Below the pieces are notes generated by a model that saw only the letters and a program-made list of their open reading frames with translations, had not been told where the DNA came from and did no database searches. Made by a program: the position numbers and the translations under genes. Below are positions 18,249 through 27,313 of a stretch of 64,000 nucleotides of DNA, piece by piece; the stretch's first letter is position 1, and the number at the start of each line of letters is the position of its first letter. This DNA comes from an uncultured Bacteroidia bacterium (lineage in GTDB: Bacteria; Bacteroidota; Bacteroidia; Bacteroidales; UBA932): positions 62,001-126,000 of the forward strand of contig CACZCQ010000001.1 in assembly GCA_902779765.1 (NCBI GenBank), given 5' to 3'.

Positions 18249-19859
18249 ATGAATACGAAATCAATGATAGCGGTCGCTGCGGCACTTCTTATCGGCAGCG
18301 CATCTTTCGCCCAATCCCAGAGTTTCAAGCTCGGACAGTGGACGGAAATCCAGAATTCCATCCTCAAGGAACTCAACCGTTCGTACGTCGATTCCCTGCC
18401 TGTGGACAGGATCGAGCGTGCCGGTATCGATGCCATGCTCGAAGCGCTGGATCCCTACACGGTGTATATCCCTGAGGAAGAGAATGAAGACCTCCAGATG
18501 ATGGTCAGCAAGAGCTATGGAGGAATCGGTGCAGTCATCTACAAGCCGTACAAGGACGGCAACGTGATAATCAATGAGCCTTACGCCGGTTCCCCTGCCG
18601 TCAAACACGGACTCCGCTGCGGAGACGAGATCATGGAGATAGACGGAGTTTCCACCCACGGGCTCACCAGCCAGGAATGTTCCGACAGGATGAAGGGCAA
18701 ACCCGGGACGACCGTAAGGTTCAAGGTCAAGAAGGTCTATACCGACGAGATCGTGGACATAGACGTAACCCGAGAGAGGATCCACCTTCCCGATGTGGAA
18801 TATGCCGGAATGCTCGACAGTGAAACCGGTTACATCTACCAGAGCGGCTTTACCGAGAACGTCTCCAACGACATCAGGAACGCTGTCATAAGGTTAAAGA
18901 AGCAGGGAATGAAGAAACTGGTCCTTGACCTCCGAGGGAACGGCGGCGGATTGATGAACGAGGCTATCAGCATAGTCTCCCTGTTCGTCCCCAAGGGTTC
19001 GCTGGTCGTGTCCTCCAAAGGCAAGGGGACCGGCGAACAGAAATACAAGACCACTACGGAACCTATTGATACAGAGATTCCTATCATCCTTATGGTGGAT
19101 TCGGGATCGGCATCCTCGTCAGAGATAGTCGCGGGTGCCCTCCAGGATCTGGACAGGGTGACCGTGATGGGTACCAGGACTTTCGGAAAGGGATTGGTCC
19201 AGAGCATCAGACCCCTGCCGTACAACGGCCAGCTCAAGGTCACTACCGCCAAGTACTACACTCCTTCGGGACGCTGCGTCCAGGCCATCGACTACGCCAG
19301 GCGCAATGAGGACGGAAGTGTCGCCTTCATCCCTGATTCGTTGACGCACGAGTTCAAGACGGTTCACGGACGTACCGTCAAGGACGGTGGCGGAATAACT
19401 CCCGACGTGATTGTGAAGGGCCACGAGTACAGCCGCCTTACCTTCTCACTGGTATATTCCGCAATCATCCAGGACTATGCCATCAAGTTCGTCAAGGAGC
19501 ACAGGAGCGTGCCTGAGGACTGGACCATGTCGGACGCCGACTGGAAGGATTTCGTCGAGTTTGCGAAGGCCAAGGAGTTCGACTACCGTTCCAGCGCCAA
19601 GACATACTTCGACCAGATGAAGAAGGAACTCGAGAAGGACGGTCTTGCAGATAGCATGAAGGGGCAGATCGATGCCATGCAGAAAGCCCTCGAGATGGAC
19701 AAGGAGACATTCCTGAACCTCAAGAGGGACGAGATCGTGCCCTTCATAGAGGAAGAAGTCATGGTCCGCTACTATTTCCAGGAAGCGGGCATCAAGGTCC
19801 GCCTGAAATACGACGAACAGCTCAAGGAGGCTCTCACTAAACCTTTGGTCACTTTTTAG
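18249..19859 (+). CDS. S41 carboxy-terminal processing peptidase (CtpA/Prc-like)
   Basis: A 536-residue periplasmic serine protease. After a signal peptide (cut near SFAQ, residue 20) come a helical N-terminal part, a PDZ domain (about 85-165: GIGAVIYKPY, GSPAVKHGLRCGDEI) and the S41 domain with LRGNGGG, the catalytic Ser region SGSASSSE at 285-292 and the general-base Lys in RTFGKGLVQ. The C-terminal 150 residues form helices seen in bacteroidetal homologues. The family trims or degrades envelope proteins from their C-termini. It has its own -7 box and is 11 bp before the M61 gene. Confidence 0.93.
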   Translation: MNTKSMIAVAAALLIGSASFAQSQSFKLGQWTEIQNSILKELNRSYVDSLPVDRIERAGIDAMLEALDPYTVYIPEEENEDLQMMVSKSYGGIGAVIYKPYKDGNVIINEPYAGSPAVKHGLRCGDEIMEIDGVSTHGLTSQECSDRMKGKPGTTVRFKVKKVYTDEIVDIDVTRERIHLPDVEYAGMLDSETGYIYQSGFTENVSNDIRNAVIRLKKQGMKKLVLDLRGNGGGLMNEAISIVSLFVPKGSLVVSSKGKGTGEQKYKTTTEPIDTEIPIILMVDSGSASSSEIVAGALQDLDRVTVMGTRTFGKGLVQSIRPLPYNGQLKVTTAKYYTPSGRCVQAIDYARRNEDGSVAFIPDSLTHEFKTVHGRTVKDGGGITPDVIVKGHEYSRLTFSLVYSAIIQDYAIKFVKEHRSVPEDWTMSDADWKDFVEFAKAKEFDYRSSAKTYFDQMKKELEKDGLADSMKGQIDAMQKALEMDKETFLNLKRDEIVPFIEEEVMVRYYFQEAGIKVRLKYDEQLKEALTKPLVTF

Positions 19860-19870
19860 GACAGTACGTT

Positions 19871-21340
19871 ATGAAACACCCGGTATTGCTGCTGATGGCC
19901 TCATTGGTCATACTTGCATCGTGTTCAAAGGAGCGTTGTACTCCGTATGATATCTCTTACCGTATCTCCTTTGAACCCGAGAAGCACTATATCGATGTAA
20001 GGATGCACTATGCACCTTCAAAGCCGGGGAAAGACAAAGTGGCTTTCAAGATGCCGGTATGGGCGCCAGGCTACTATCTCATAATGGACTATCCGAAGTA
20101 TCTGAGCGACTTTGAAGTCAACGATGCTTCCGGAAAGCCTGTAAGATGGGAGAAATCCGGGAAAAACAGCTGGATTATCGACCGCACGGACACGCTGGAT
20201 ATTCATTACAGGGTATTTGCGGATGCAATGTCCGTTGCGGACAGCAGGGTGACCTCGGAGGGTGCATTCGTCGCCCCGAACGGAGTTTTCCTATATGAGG
20301 ATATTGACCATCCCGTGTCAGTGTCCGTTGACCTCCCGGACGGGTGGGAAAAAATATCGACATCCCTTCCGCTTCGCGGGGGAGCCTATGAGGCTGTGGA
20401 TTTCGATGTTCTCTATGATTCTCCGTTCCTCATCGGCAACCACCTGACCAGGTTTTTCGAGCAGGACGGCATTGTCTACGAGTTCGCCGTCCAGTCAGCG
20501 AAAGGCTTTGATGAAAGTCCCATAGCCAAGGATTTCCTCGCAGGTGTGCGCGAAGCCGTGAAGATATTCGGAGACACCCCTTATGAATCATACCATCTGT
20601 TGCTTCTCGGGCGTGGACCGGGCGGCCTGGAACACCAATCATCACAAGCCGACTACACTTCAGGGAGCTGGGACTTCAATACAAGGGAAAGCTATCTCAG
20701 CACGCTGAGGTTCATCTCACATGAATATTTCCATTGCTATAACGTAAAGGCGGTCCGCCCTGTTGAATTGGGTCCTTTCGATTATGACAAGGAAGTATAC
20801 ACTCCCTTGCTGTGGTTCAGCGAAGGCATAACCTGCTATTATGAAAGTGTCATCCTCGAGAGGGCCGGAGCAGAGACTTTCCAGGAGCATCTGGACTTCC
20901 TGTCCGGATACATAAAGGACACGCAGAACACAGAAGGACGCAAGCATATGAGCCTGCGCCAGAGCAGTTATGACATCTGGCTGAATTTCTTCAACCGCTC
21001 GGCCAACTCATCCGAGACCACCATTTCCTATTATGTCAAGGGCCCTGTCATAGGATTCCTGATGGACCTCAGGATCCGGACACTCTCCGGCGGGACGAAA
21101 AGCCTTGACGACCTGATGAACCTCTTGTATTGGAGATACTACAAAGGGGAGGGAAGGGGTTTCACGGAAGAGGAGTTCTGGGCCTCGGCGGAAGAAGTAG
21201 CCGGCGGCAGTCTTGAACAGATCCGCCGCTACGTCGACACTACCGAAGAAATCGATTATGATTCAATCCTGGAACCCGCAGGATTCCACCTTGACAAGGA
21301 AACCTGGACTCTCAGGAGTTCTGGTCCACGAAGCTGGTAA
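19871..21340 (+). CDS. M61-family (glycyl aminopeptidase-like) lipoprotein
   Basis: A 489-residue zinc peptidase with a lipobox Cys at 18 (VILASCSKE). The zinc motif HEYFH is at 284-288, followed by the family word CYNVKAVRP, and the third ligand is Glu318 in WFSEG. M61 enzymes usually have a C-terminal PDZ domain; this one ends without a recognisable PDZ, so it is a short form. The first 200 residues are the family's beta-rich N-terminal domain. The last 29 bp overlap the 3' end of convergent manA. Confidence 0.88.
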   Translation: MKHPVLLLMASLVILASCSKERCTPYDISYRISFEPEKHYIDVRMHYAPSKPGKDKVAFKMPVWAPGYYLIMDYPKYLSDFEVNDASGKPVRWEKSGKNSWIIDRTDTLDIHYRVFADAMSVADSRVTSEGAFVAPNGVFLYEDIDHPVSVSVDLPDGWEKISTSLPLRGGAYEAVDFDVLYDSPFLIGNHLTRFFEQDGIVYEFAVQSAKGFDESPIAKDFLAGVREAVKIFGDTPYESYHLLLLGRGPGGLEHQSSQADYTSGSWDFNTRESYLSTLRFISHEYFHCYNVKAVRPVELGPFDYDKEVYTPLLWFSEGITCYYESVILERAGAETFQEHLDFLSGYIKDTQNTEGRKHMSLRQSSYDIWLNFFNRSANSSETTISYYVKGPVIGFLMDLRIRTLSGGTKSLDDLMNLLYWRYYKGEGRGFTEEEFWASAEEVAGGSLEQIRRYVDTTEEIDYDSILEPAGFHLDKETWTLRSSGPRSW

Positions 21341-22307
21341 GGCAGGTCATCTTGCCGTCGGGATGGAACTCGACTGTTGAGGATGTCGCGGGGATGAGGA
21401 CAGTCTCTCCCTGGCGTATCTCCATCCTGTGGACCGAGCCGTCACCTTCATTGTCCACCAGTTCGCCCTTTCCTGCAACACACATCACAACCACGAAGGA
21501 GTCCAGTGCGGACAGGTTCTTCGAGGCCGGCTTGTCGAGGTCGAACAAGGTGGTGGTGAAGTACTTGCAGCTCACCAGAGGAGTCTCGGCGTTCTTGATG
21601 GGGGAATATTCGGTCCTGTAATCCGGAAACACCGTATAGTCGATGGCTTCCTTCGCCTGCTCGATATGCAGTTCGCGGGGCTTGCCGTCAAGGCCGAGGC
21701 GGCCATAGTCATAGATCCTGTAGGTGATGTCGGAGGTCTGCTGGATCTCGGCCACGAAGGCTCCGGCCCCGATCGCATGGATGCGTCCTGCGGGCAGGAA
21801 GAAGACGTCGCCGGGATGTATCCTGTGGCGGGCGAGAACATCGGTGATGGTGTTGTCCTTCACCTTCTCCTCATATTCCTCGGGAGTGATCTCCTGCGTA
21901 AGTCCACTGAGCAGGCAGGCGCCCTTGTCGGCTCCTACCACGTACCACATCTCGGTCTTCCCCTTCTGGCCGGGACGGATCCTGGCTGCAAGGTTGTCGT
22001 CTGGATGGACCTGGACGGACAGGTTGTCCTTGGCGTCGATGAACTTGATCAGGAGCGGGAATTCGGTGCCGTTCTTCTCGAAAACCTTGCGTCCGACAAG
22101 TTCTGCACCATGTTCCTTCATCACATCGGTCAGGGACATGCCGGCGAAAGGACCGTTCTCGACAACCGAGACATGCCCTTCGACAGCGGAGATCTCCCAG
22201 CTTTCACCGATCCTGTTCCTGGTTGTGTATATTCCCTTGAAGGGGGCGATCTTCTCTCCGCCCCATACCATTTCCCTGAGGTAAGGCTTGAATTTTAGAG
22301 GATACAT
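21312..22307 (-). CDS. manA: Mannose-6-phosphate isomerase, type I
   Basis: Zinc-dependent isomerase that interconverts mannose-6-phosphate and fructose-6-phosphate in the cytosol. The zinc motif QVHPDD is followed by KTEMWYVV, then FLPAGRIHAIGAG and TYRIYDYGR, all characteristic of class I enzymes. At 331 residues it is the short bacterial type. I place the start at 22307 (MYPLKFKPYL) rather than an upstream in-frame Met because a strong AAGGAGG lies 6 bases before it and homologues begin there. The ROK kinase upstream ends one base before this ATG, so the two are coupled. Confidence 0.93.
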   Translation of the reverse strand: MYPLKFKPYLREMVWGGEKIAPFKGIYTTRNRIGESWEISAVEGHVSVVENGPFAGMSLTDVMKEHGAELVGRKVFEKNGTEFPLLIKFIDAKDNLSVQVHPDDNLAARIRPGQKGKTEMWYVVGADKGACLLSGLTQEITPEEYEEKVKDNTITDVLARHRIHPGDVFFLPAGRIHAIGAGAFVAEIQQTSDITYRIYDYGRLGLDGKPRELHIEQAKEAIDYTVFPDYRTEYSPIKNAETPLVSCKYFTTTLFDLDKPASKNLSALDSFVVVMCVAGKGELVDNEGDGSVHRMEIRQGETVLIPATSSTVEFHPDGKMTCLTSFVDQNS

Positions 22308-22308
22308 C

Positions 22309-23424
22309 CTAGGCCTCCTTTTTGTCGAGTTCTGAAAGGGCGAAGGCATATGCTCCGAGGGATATGGCCTTGCTGGCTCCTATCTTCGAACGCATGACAC
22401 CGATCCTCTTCTGGGGGTCATAGACCACCTCTTCATTGCTGCCGTATACCTTCAGCCTGCGGGCCTCGCCGCGTGCGAAGTCGACGAATTCGGCCGGGTC
22501 GTCCAGGTTGTAGACCTTCATCTGCACCCTGTTGAGTTCCTCTCCGGTCAGCTGGTGCATCTTGGACCTCATCGTGCGGAGGATTCCCGGCATCAGGAAT
22601 TCGTGGTTGTTCATTATGCCTCCTCCGATGACCACTAGGCCGTCGATAAGGGTCACCGCCGTTGCGATGGCATCACCTGCAACCTCTCCCATCTTGTCGA
22701 AAGCCTTGATCGCGGCTGCCTGGTCTCCAGGGGCATTACCCTTGGCGATTGCACCGATCTCCTTGGGCTCGAGGCCATGGTTGGGATTGCCGCAGAGTTC
22801 TCCGAATACCCTCTTGACGGCGCGGATGGCGACTCCGTCCTCGACGATGATGTCGGGCATGTCAGGGTGCTTCAGACAGAAGGTCTCCACACAGGAATTG
22901 TCACCCCTGTTGAGCCTGCCGTCGATTACGGTTCCGATTCCGAATCCGGTGCCGAAGGTATAGCCGATGAGATTGTGGTAGCGCTTTGCGCTGCCGGCGT
23001 CTTCAAGTCTCTTGTTTATCTCGGGCAGCGCACCTCCCAGGGCCTCGCCGTAAGCATAGAGGTCACCGTCGTTGTTTATGAATACAGGCACTCCGAACTT
23101 CTGCTTGAGGAAAGGTCCGAGGGCTACTCCATCCCTGAATGAAGGGAAATTGGGAAGGAAGCCGCCGATGATTCCGTTGGGGTAATCAGCCGGACCGGGG
23201 AAGGCGAAACTGATGGCTACAGGTTGCTCCTTTCCGAGTCTTTCGATTATCGTTCCGAAGCCAAGGACCATCGCCTGGAGGCAAAGGTCGAGGTTGTTGG
23301 AATTGGAGGGGAGGGTGATGGTCTCACCGTAATACTCTCCGCCCTTCATGGCTCCGAACACCATGTTGGTGCCGCCGGCGTCCAGGGTTAGGACGATCCT
23401 GCTGTCGTTTCTGATGTCTGACAT
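22309..23424 (-). CDS. ROK-family sugar kinase (glucokinase-like)
   Basis: A 371-residue ASKHA-fold kinase. The phosphate-binding LTLDAGGTNMVFG is at the N-terminus, the adenosine region GGGIMNN is late, and FGTGFGIGTVIDGRL lies in the middle. The zinc-binding CxCGxxGC motif of many ROK proteins is not present in usual form (SCVETFCLKHPD instead). It is probably a hexose kinase that feeds manA next door; substrate is inference. A -7 box in the divergent region with rnr lies about 36 bp upstream. Confidence 0.87.
   Translation of the reverse strand: MSDIRNDSRIVLTLDAGGTNMVFGAMKGGEYYGETITLPSNSNNLDLCLQAMVLGFGTIIERLGKEQPVAISFAFPGPADYPNGIIGGFLPNFPSFRDGVALGPFLKQKFGVPVFINNDGDLYAYGEALGGALPEINKRLEDAGSAKRYHNLIGYTFGTGFGIGTVIDGRLNRGDNSCVETFCLKHPDMPDIIVEDGVAIRAVKRVFGELCGNPNHGLEPKEIGAIAKGNAPGDQAAAIKAFDKMGEVAGDAIATAVTLIDGLVVIGGGIMNNHEFLMPGILRTMRSKMHQLTGEELNRVQMKVYNLDDPAEFVDFARGEARRLKVYGSNEEVVYDPQKRIGVMRSKIGASKAISLGAYAFALSELDKKEA
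22314..22320 (-). promoter_or_regulatory. Strong Shine-Dalgarno of manA inside ROK gene
   Basis: Read on the minus strand, AAGGAGG sits 6 bases before ATG 22307, within the last codons of the ROK gene. It decides the manA start. Such a perfect site is unusual in a window where most genes lack one. Confidence 0.7.
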
Positions 23425-23459
23425 ATCGAGATAGAATTAAATTTGTCGGGGTTCTTCTG

Positions 23460-23496
23460 CAAAGATAATCAATGTGGGCGGAATTTGTTAACTTTG
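23460..23496. promoter_or_regulatory. Divergent -7 boxes between ROK kinase and rnr
   Basis: CAAAGATA at 23460-23467 reads TATCTTTG on the minus strand, toward the ROK/manA pair. TAACTTTG at 23489-23496 faces rnr on the plus strand. Both match TAnnTTTG, and the two promoters overlap in one intergenic region of about 95 bp. Confidence 0.55.
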
Positions 23497-23520
23497 TTAT
23501 TGATTAGAATACAGCTACAG

Positions 23521-25656
23521 ATGCATAAAGGAAACAAGCGCCCGGGAGGCAGGAAAGGCCGGCAGGCACTCAAGAAAAGCAGGGATATCCAGTTTGGCTC
23601 AAGGCAGGCAGGCAAGAGAAGGTTCGAGGAAGTGATCGGCAAGGTCCACATGACCAGGGACGGTTATGTGTTCGTGGTTCCGGAAGGGGACACCTCCGAC
23701 AACGATGTGTTCGTGAAAGCTTCCAAGACCCGCGGAGCACTCAACGGCGACAAGGTGAAATGTGTCGTCACGCGGGAGAAACCTGTCGCCAGGGTAGCTG
23801 TCCCCAGGGGACGTGGCGCAAAGGCGAGGCCGTTGCCGGTACGTGACTCCGGCAGGCGCAGGGAAGGCGAGATCGTGGAAATCATAGAGCGCAGCAAGGT
23901 CCCCTTCGTAGGAATACTCCATCTCGTCGGGAAGCAGGCCTGGGTGCTTATGCAGTCCAAGACCATGCCCTATGACATTGCCGTGGATTTCGATTCGGTA
24001 CCTGAGGGTGCAAAGAGAGGGATGAAAGTTGCAGCGGTCATCGACAAATGGGAGAGGGGAGACACCAACCCCACCGGCCATATTGTCGACGTTCTCGGCG
24101 AACCCGGGGCAAATGAGACTGAGATGCACGCCATCCTTGCTGAATATGGTCTCCCATACAGGTTCGAGCCTGCCGTGGCCAACGCCGCGGACAATATCCC
24201 GGAGGAGATTACGGACAAGGATCTGAAGGGACGCAGGGACTTCCGCAAGACCTTGACCTTTACCATCGACCCGACCGATGCAAAGGACTTTGACGATGCC
24301 CTTTCGATGGCCAGGCTGAAGAACGGGAATTTCGAAGTCGGTGTCCATATCGCGGACGTATCCTATTATGTAAAGCCGGGTTCCATCGTCGACCAGGAGG
24401 CGCAGGCGCGCGGAACTTCGGTATACCTCGTGGACCGCACCGTCCCGATGCTGCCGGAGAAGCTTTCCAACAAGCTGTGTTCCCTCAGGCCGCACGAGGA
24501 CAAGCTTACATATTCGGCCGTATTCGAGATGACTCCGGATGCCCAGGTGGTCGACCGTTGGTTCGGCCGCACCGTGATCTGCTCGGACTACCGCTTCGAC
24601 TATGAGGGTGCGCAGAGGATCATCGAGACCGAGGGTAAGGAACCGGAGGATCCTTCGGTGACGAAGGAGATAAGGGATGCCGTGCTTGAACTGAACAGGA
24701 TGGCTTCCATAATGCGGAAGAAGCGCTTCGCCTCCGGGGCCATCAGTTTCGAACGCCCCGAGATGAAGGTTGAAGTCGATTCGACCGGGAAGCCTGTCAG
24801 GGTATACGAGAAGATATCCAAGGAAGCCAACTGGCTGATCGAGGAGTTCATGCTGCTGGCGAACAAGAGCGTGGCGGAATTCGTCGCAACCTCCGGCAGG
24901 ATGAACGGCAGGGAGGACAAGAGTGCCAAGACCTTCGTCTACCGAATCCATGATGAACCGAATTCGGAGAAGATCGCCGGCCTGGGTAAATTCGTGGGCA
25001 ACTTCGGCTACAAGATGGGTCCTACCGGCACCGGAAGGGATATCGCCAAGTCGCTGAACAGCCTGCTGACCGACGCCAAGGGCACGCCTGAGTGCGATGC
25101 CTTCCAGATGATAGCCCTTCGCTCCATGGCCAAGGCGGTATATTCGACCGACAATATCGGCCACTACGGCCTGGCGTTCAAGTTCTACACCCATTTCACC
25201 TCACCTATCCGCCGTTATCCGGATATGATGGTCCACAGGCTGCTTTCGATGTACCTTGACAACCGTGAGAGCCAGAACAAGGATTACTACGAACAGCAGT
25301 GCCAGTATGCATCCGAAAGGGAGCAGATCGCTGCGAATGCCGAGCGCGACAGCATCAAGTACAAGCTGATCGAATACATGGTCGACAAGGTCGGGCAGGA
25401 GTTCGACGGAACTGTCTCGGGACTTACCGAGTGGGGTATGTACGTGGAGATCAAGCCCGAGATGATCGAGGGCATGGTGCCCTTGCGCGACATCCGTTCC
25501 GACTTCTATGATTTCGACGAGGACAACTACAGGATAGTCGGCAAGCACACCCGCAAGGTTTTCCGCCTGGGCGATCCGGTCAGGATCCGCGTCAAGTCAG
25601 CCAATCTCGAGCAGCGGCTCCTGGACTATGAACTCGTTGAGGAAAATGCCAATTAA
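23521..25656 (+). CDS. rnr: Ribonuclease R
   Basis: A processive 3'-5' exoribonuclease of about 711 residues. I place the start at ATG 23521 (MHKGNKRPGG) because the longer frame begins upstream of the -7 box. A basic N-terminus is followed by cold-shock OB domains, the RNB catalytic domain with its Asp cluster DPTDAKDFDDA near 250-260 and the ADVSYYV segment, the TSPIRRYPD motif, and a C-terminal S1 domain (GTVSGLTEWGMYVEI). Residues and length are those expected for an intact enzyme. Confidence 0.94.
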   Translation: MHKGNKRPGGRKGRQALKKSRDIQFGSRQAGKRRFEEVIGKVHMTRDGYVFVVPEGDTSDNDVFVKASKTRGALNGDKVKCVVTREKPVARVAVPRGRGAKARPLPVRDSGRRREGEIVEIIERSKVPFVGILHLVGKQAWVLMQSKTMPYDIAVDFDSVPEGAKRGMKVAAVIDKWERGDTNPTGHIVDVLGEPGANETEMHAILAEYGLPYRFEPAVANAADNIPEEITDKDLKGRRDFRKTLTFTIDPTDAKDFDDALSMARLKNGNFEVGVHIADVSYYVKPGSIVDQEAQARGTSVYLVDRTVPMLPEKLSNKLCSLRPHEDKLTYSAVFEMTPDAQVVDRWFGRTVICSDYRFDYEGAQRIIETEGKEPEDPSVTKEIRDAVLELNRMASIMRKKRFASGAISFERPEMKVEVDSTGKPVRVYEKISKEANWLIEEFMLLANKSVAEFVATSGRMNGREDKSAKTFVYRIHDEPNSEKIAGLGKFVGNFGYKMGPTGTGRDIAKSLNSLLTDAKGTPECDAFQMIALRSMAKAVYSTDNIGHYGLAFKFYTHFTSPIRRYPDMMVHRLLSMYLDNRESQNKDYYEQQCQYASEREQIAANAERDSIKYKLIEYMVDKVGQEFDGTVSGLTEWGMYVEIKPEMIEGMVPLRDIRSDFYDFDEDNYRIVGKHTRKVFRLGDPVRIRVKSANLEQRLLDYELVEENAN

Positions 25657-25668
25657 TTTGTTTTCGAT

Positions 25669-25950
25669 ATGATCAGGATCAATTGTTTTTTTAAGGCATC
25701 TCCCGGAGAAGATGCTCTCAAAAAGGCCCTTGAGGCCGCAAAGGCGTTGACCGGCAAATCCCTCGCACACGAAGGATGCATCGCCTATGACACTTTCTGC
25801 AGCGCCACACGCCCGGACGTGTTCATGATCTGCGAGACCTGGAAGGACCAGGCTTGCCTCGACAAGCATTCAGCCACTCCCGAGTTTGCCGAATATGTCG
25901 GCATAATCCAGGAGAACGGCCAGCTCAAGATCGAGACCTTCGAATTCTGA
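25669..25950 (+). CDS. Antibiotic biosynthesis monooxygenase-domain (ABM) protein
   Basis: A 93-residue protein of the dimeric alpha-beta barrel class, like YgiN-type quinol monooxygenases. Recognisable features are an early helix (DALKKALEAAKALTGKS), EGCIAYDTF, MICETWKDQACLDKH and a C-terminal EYVGII. These proteins act on small aromatic substrates without a metal, but many remain uncharacterised. It is 12 bp after rnr and convergent with recO. Confidence 0.83.
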   Translation: MIRINCFFKASPGEDALKKALEAAKALTGKSLAHEGCIAYDTFCSATRPDVFMICETWKDQACLDKHSATPEFAEYVGIIQENGQLKIETFEF

Positions 25951-25973
25951 GGTTGACCGGAATTGCCGCCGGG

Positions 25974-26624
25974 CTAGCCGTAAATCTCCCTCAGCACCGC
26001 GAGGGAGCGGACGTTTACGGCTGATTCTGTGTGGAATTCAATGTATTTCAATATGGATTCGGCGATGGCATTTCGGTCAGCGCCGGAAAGAGGCATCAGC
26101 ATAGCTTCTGCGAAAGGCCTTTTCAGCAGGGTTTCCACCTGGGCAAGGTGGATGTCTGCAAACGGGGCTATGCCCGCCGTGTCCGGATCGAAACCCAGGG
26201 CTGAGCAGAGATTCAGCAGGAACATCAGGTGGAAGTTGGCGAAGTCGCTCTCCAGGGCGTCAAGCGTGAGTATCTGTCCCTTCAGCCAATCAGCAAGTCC
26301 GTCTTCATTCGTCTGGTCCTTGACCACCCTGTAAAGCACCTCGCTCATGAAGAGCGTCATGGTGTTCTTGTGGATATTGCTCCTTATCCCGTTCAGCGGT
26401 GAGACGCTGACGAAGTTCCGGGCGAACCAAAGGTCCGATTTGGGATTCTCTGTCACCTCGGCCTGAAGGATATTCAACGGCAGGAACAGGGCCATAGCCG
26501 TCTTGGGGCTCACGCGTACCAGGAAACCACGCCTTCCGTACTCGGCACTCAAAGTGTGGAGCACGATGGAATTGTCACCAATCTTGGTGTGGTTGAGGAC
26601 TATGAGCTCAGCCTTGGACTTCAT
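25974..26624 (-). CDS. recO: DNA repair protein RecO
   Basis: A 216-residue recombination mediator of the RecFOR pathway. The N-terminal OB fold is clear (ELIVLNHTKIGDNSIVLHTLS, then GRRGFLVR), followed by the helical domain. The usual C-terminal zinc cysteines are not seen, as is common in Bacteroidetes RecO. Its ATG overlaps the rdgB stop by four bases (ATGA at 26621-26624), indicating translational coupling. Confidence 0.88.
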   Translation of the reverse strand: MKSKAELIVLNHTKIGDNSIVLHTLSAEYGRRGFLVRVSPKTAMALFLPLNILQAEVTENPKSDLWFARNFVSVSPLNGIRSNIHKNTMTLFMSEVLYRVVKDQTNEDGLADWLKGQILTLDALESDFANFHLMFLLNLCSALGFDPDTAGIAPFADIHLAQVETLLKRPFAEAMLMPLSGADRNAIAESILKYIEFHTESAVNVRSLAVLREIYG

Positions 26625-27238
26625 CTCTTCGTTCTGTATTCCGAAAGGAAACCGGCCATGGCACGGAGGGCCTTACCCCTGTGGGAGATCTCGTTTTTCT
26701 GTTCCTCGGTGATGTCGGCGGCAGTGAGGCCAGGATATTCATCGGGAATGAATATGGGGTCGTAACCGAAGCCTCCCCGTCCGGATTTCTCCCTGGCTAT
26801 GGTGCCGTCCATCGTTCCTTCGAACTGGTGGATCTCTCCGTCCAGGATCAGGGTCACCACGCTGCGGAACCTGGCCCGCCTGGTGGTCGAAGGGTCCTTT
26901 GTCTCCAGGCCGGAAAGTTCGGCAAGCACCTTGTCCATGTTCTTGCCGAAATCCTTTCCCTCCCCGGCATAACGGGCGGTATACACCCCCGGAGCACCTC
27001 CGAGAGCCTCTACTTCCAGACCCGTGTCATCGGCGAAGCAGTCGCATCCAAGATGCTCGAAGATATATTCAGCCTTCTGAAGCGAGTTCTCCTCAAGGGT
27101 AAGGCCGGTCTCGGGAATGTCCTCCGTCAGACCGTAGTCTGCGGGGGTGAAAAGTTCGAATCCTTCCCCGAGGATTTCGGAAGCCTCACGGAGTTTCCCG
27201 CGGTTGCCGGTAGCGAAAACGATTTTTGTGACTTTCAT
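26621..27238 (-). CDS. rdgB: RdgB/HAM1 non-canonical purine NTP pyrophosphatase
   Basis: Hydrolyses dITP, dXTP and ITP to monophosphates to clean the nucleotide pool. It begins [15 protein letters not shown], the family's nucleotide-binding start, and has [23 protein letters not shown] and GFGYDPIF. The protein is 205 residues from ATG 27238; longer readings upstream run antisense into purM and are not credible. It overlaps recO by four bases and is divergent from purM. Confidence 0.94.
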   Translation of the reverse strand: MKVTKIVFATGNRGKLREASEILGEGFELFTPADYGLTEDIPETGLTLEENSLQKAEYIFEHLGCDCFADDTGLEVEALGGAPGVYTARYAGEGKDFGKNMDKVLAELSGLETKDPSTTRRARFRSVVTLILDGEIHQFEGTMDGTIAREKSGRGGFGYDPIFIPDEYPGLTAADITEEQKNEISHRGKALRAMAGFLSEYRTKR

Positions 27239-27283
27239 GAATGCAAATATCCGAAAAACAAGGGTAAAATCCACCGGAATGGT

Positions 27284-27291
27284 TAAATTTG
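27284..27291 (+). promoter_or_regulatory. -7 box of purM
   Basis: TAAATTTG, a full match to TAnnTTTG, lies 22 bp before the purM ATG at 27314. It supports 27314 as the original start of purM. Confidence 0.5.
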
Positions 27292-27313
27292 TAGATACTA
27301 ATTCTGAAAAGCC

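Noticed and set aside
22309-22349. Longer manA start (MPSPFQNSTK...)
   Set aside because: It overlaps the ROK coding end and lacks homology. ATG 22307 has a strong AAGGAGG at proper distance.
23599-25194. 531-codon minus-strand ORF antisense to rnr
   Set aside because: It lies fully within rnr, which has intact RNB and S1 domains. The length reflects GC-rich codon bias rather than a gene.
27147-27313. Upstream extension of the purM frame ([11 protein letters not shown]...)
   Set aside because: This sequence is antisense to rdgB and has no PurM similarity. The real N-terminus is at 27314 in another frame.
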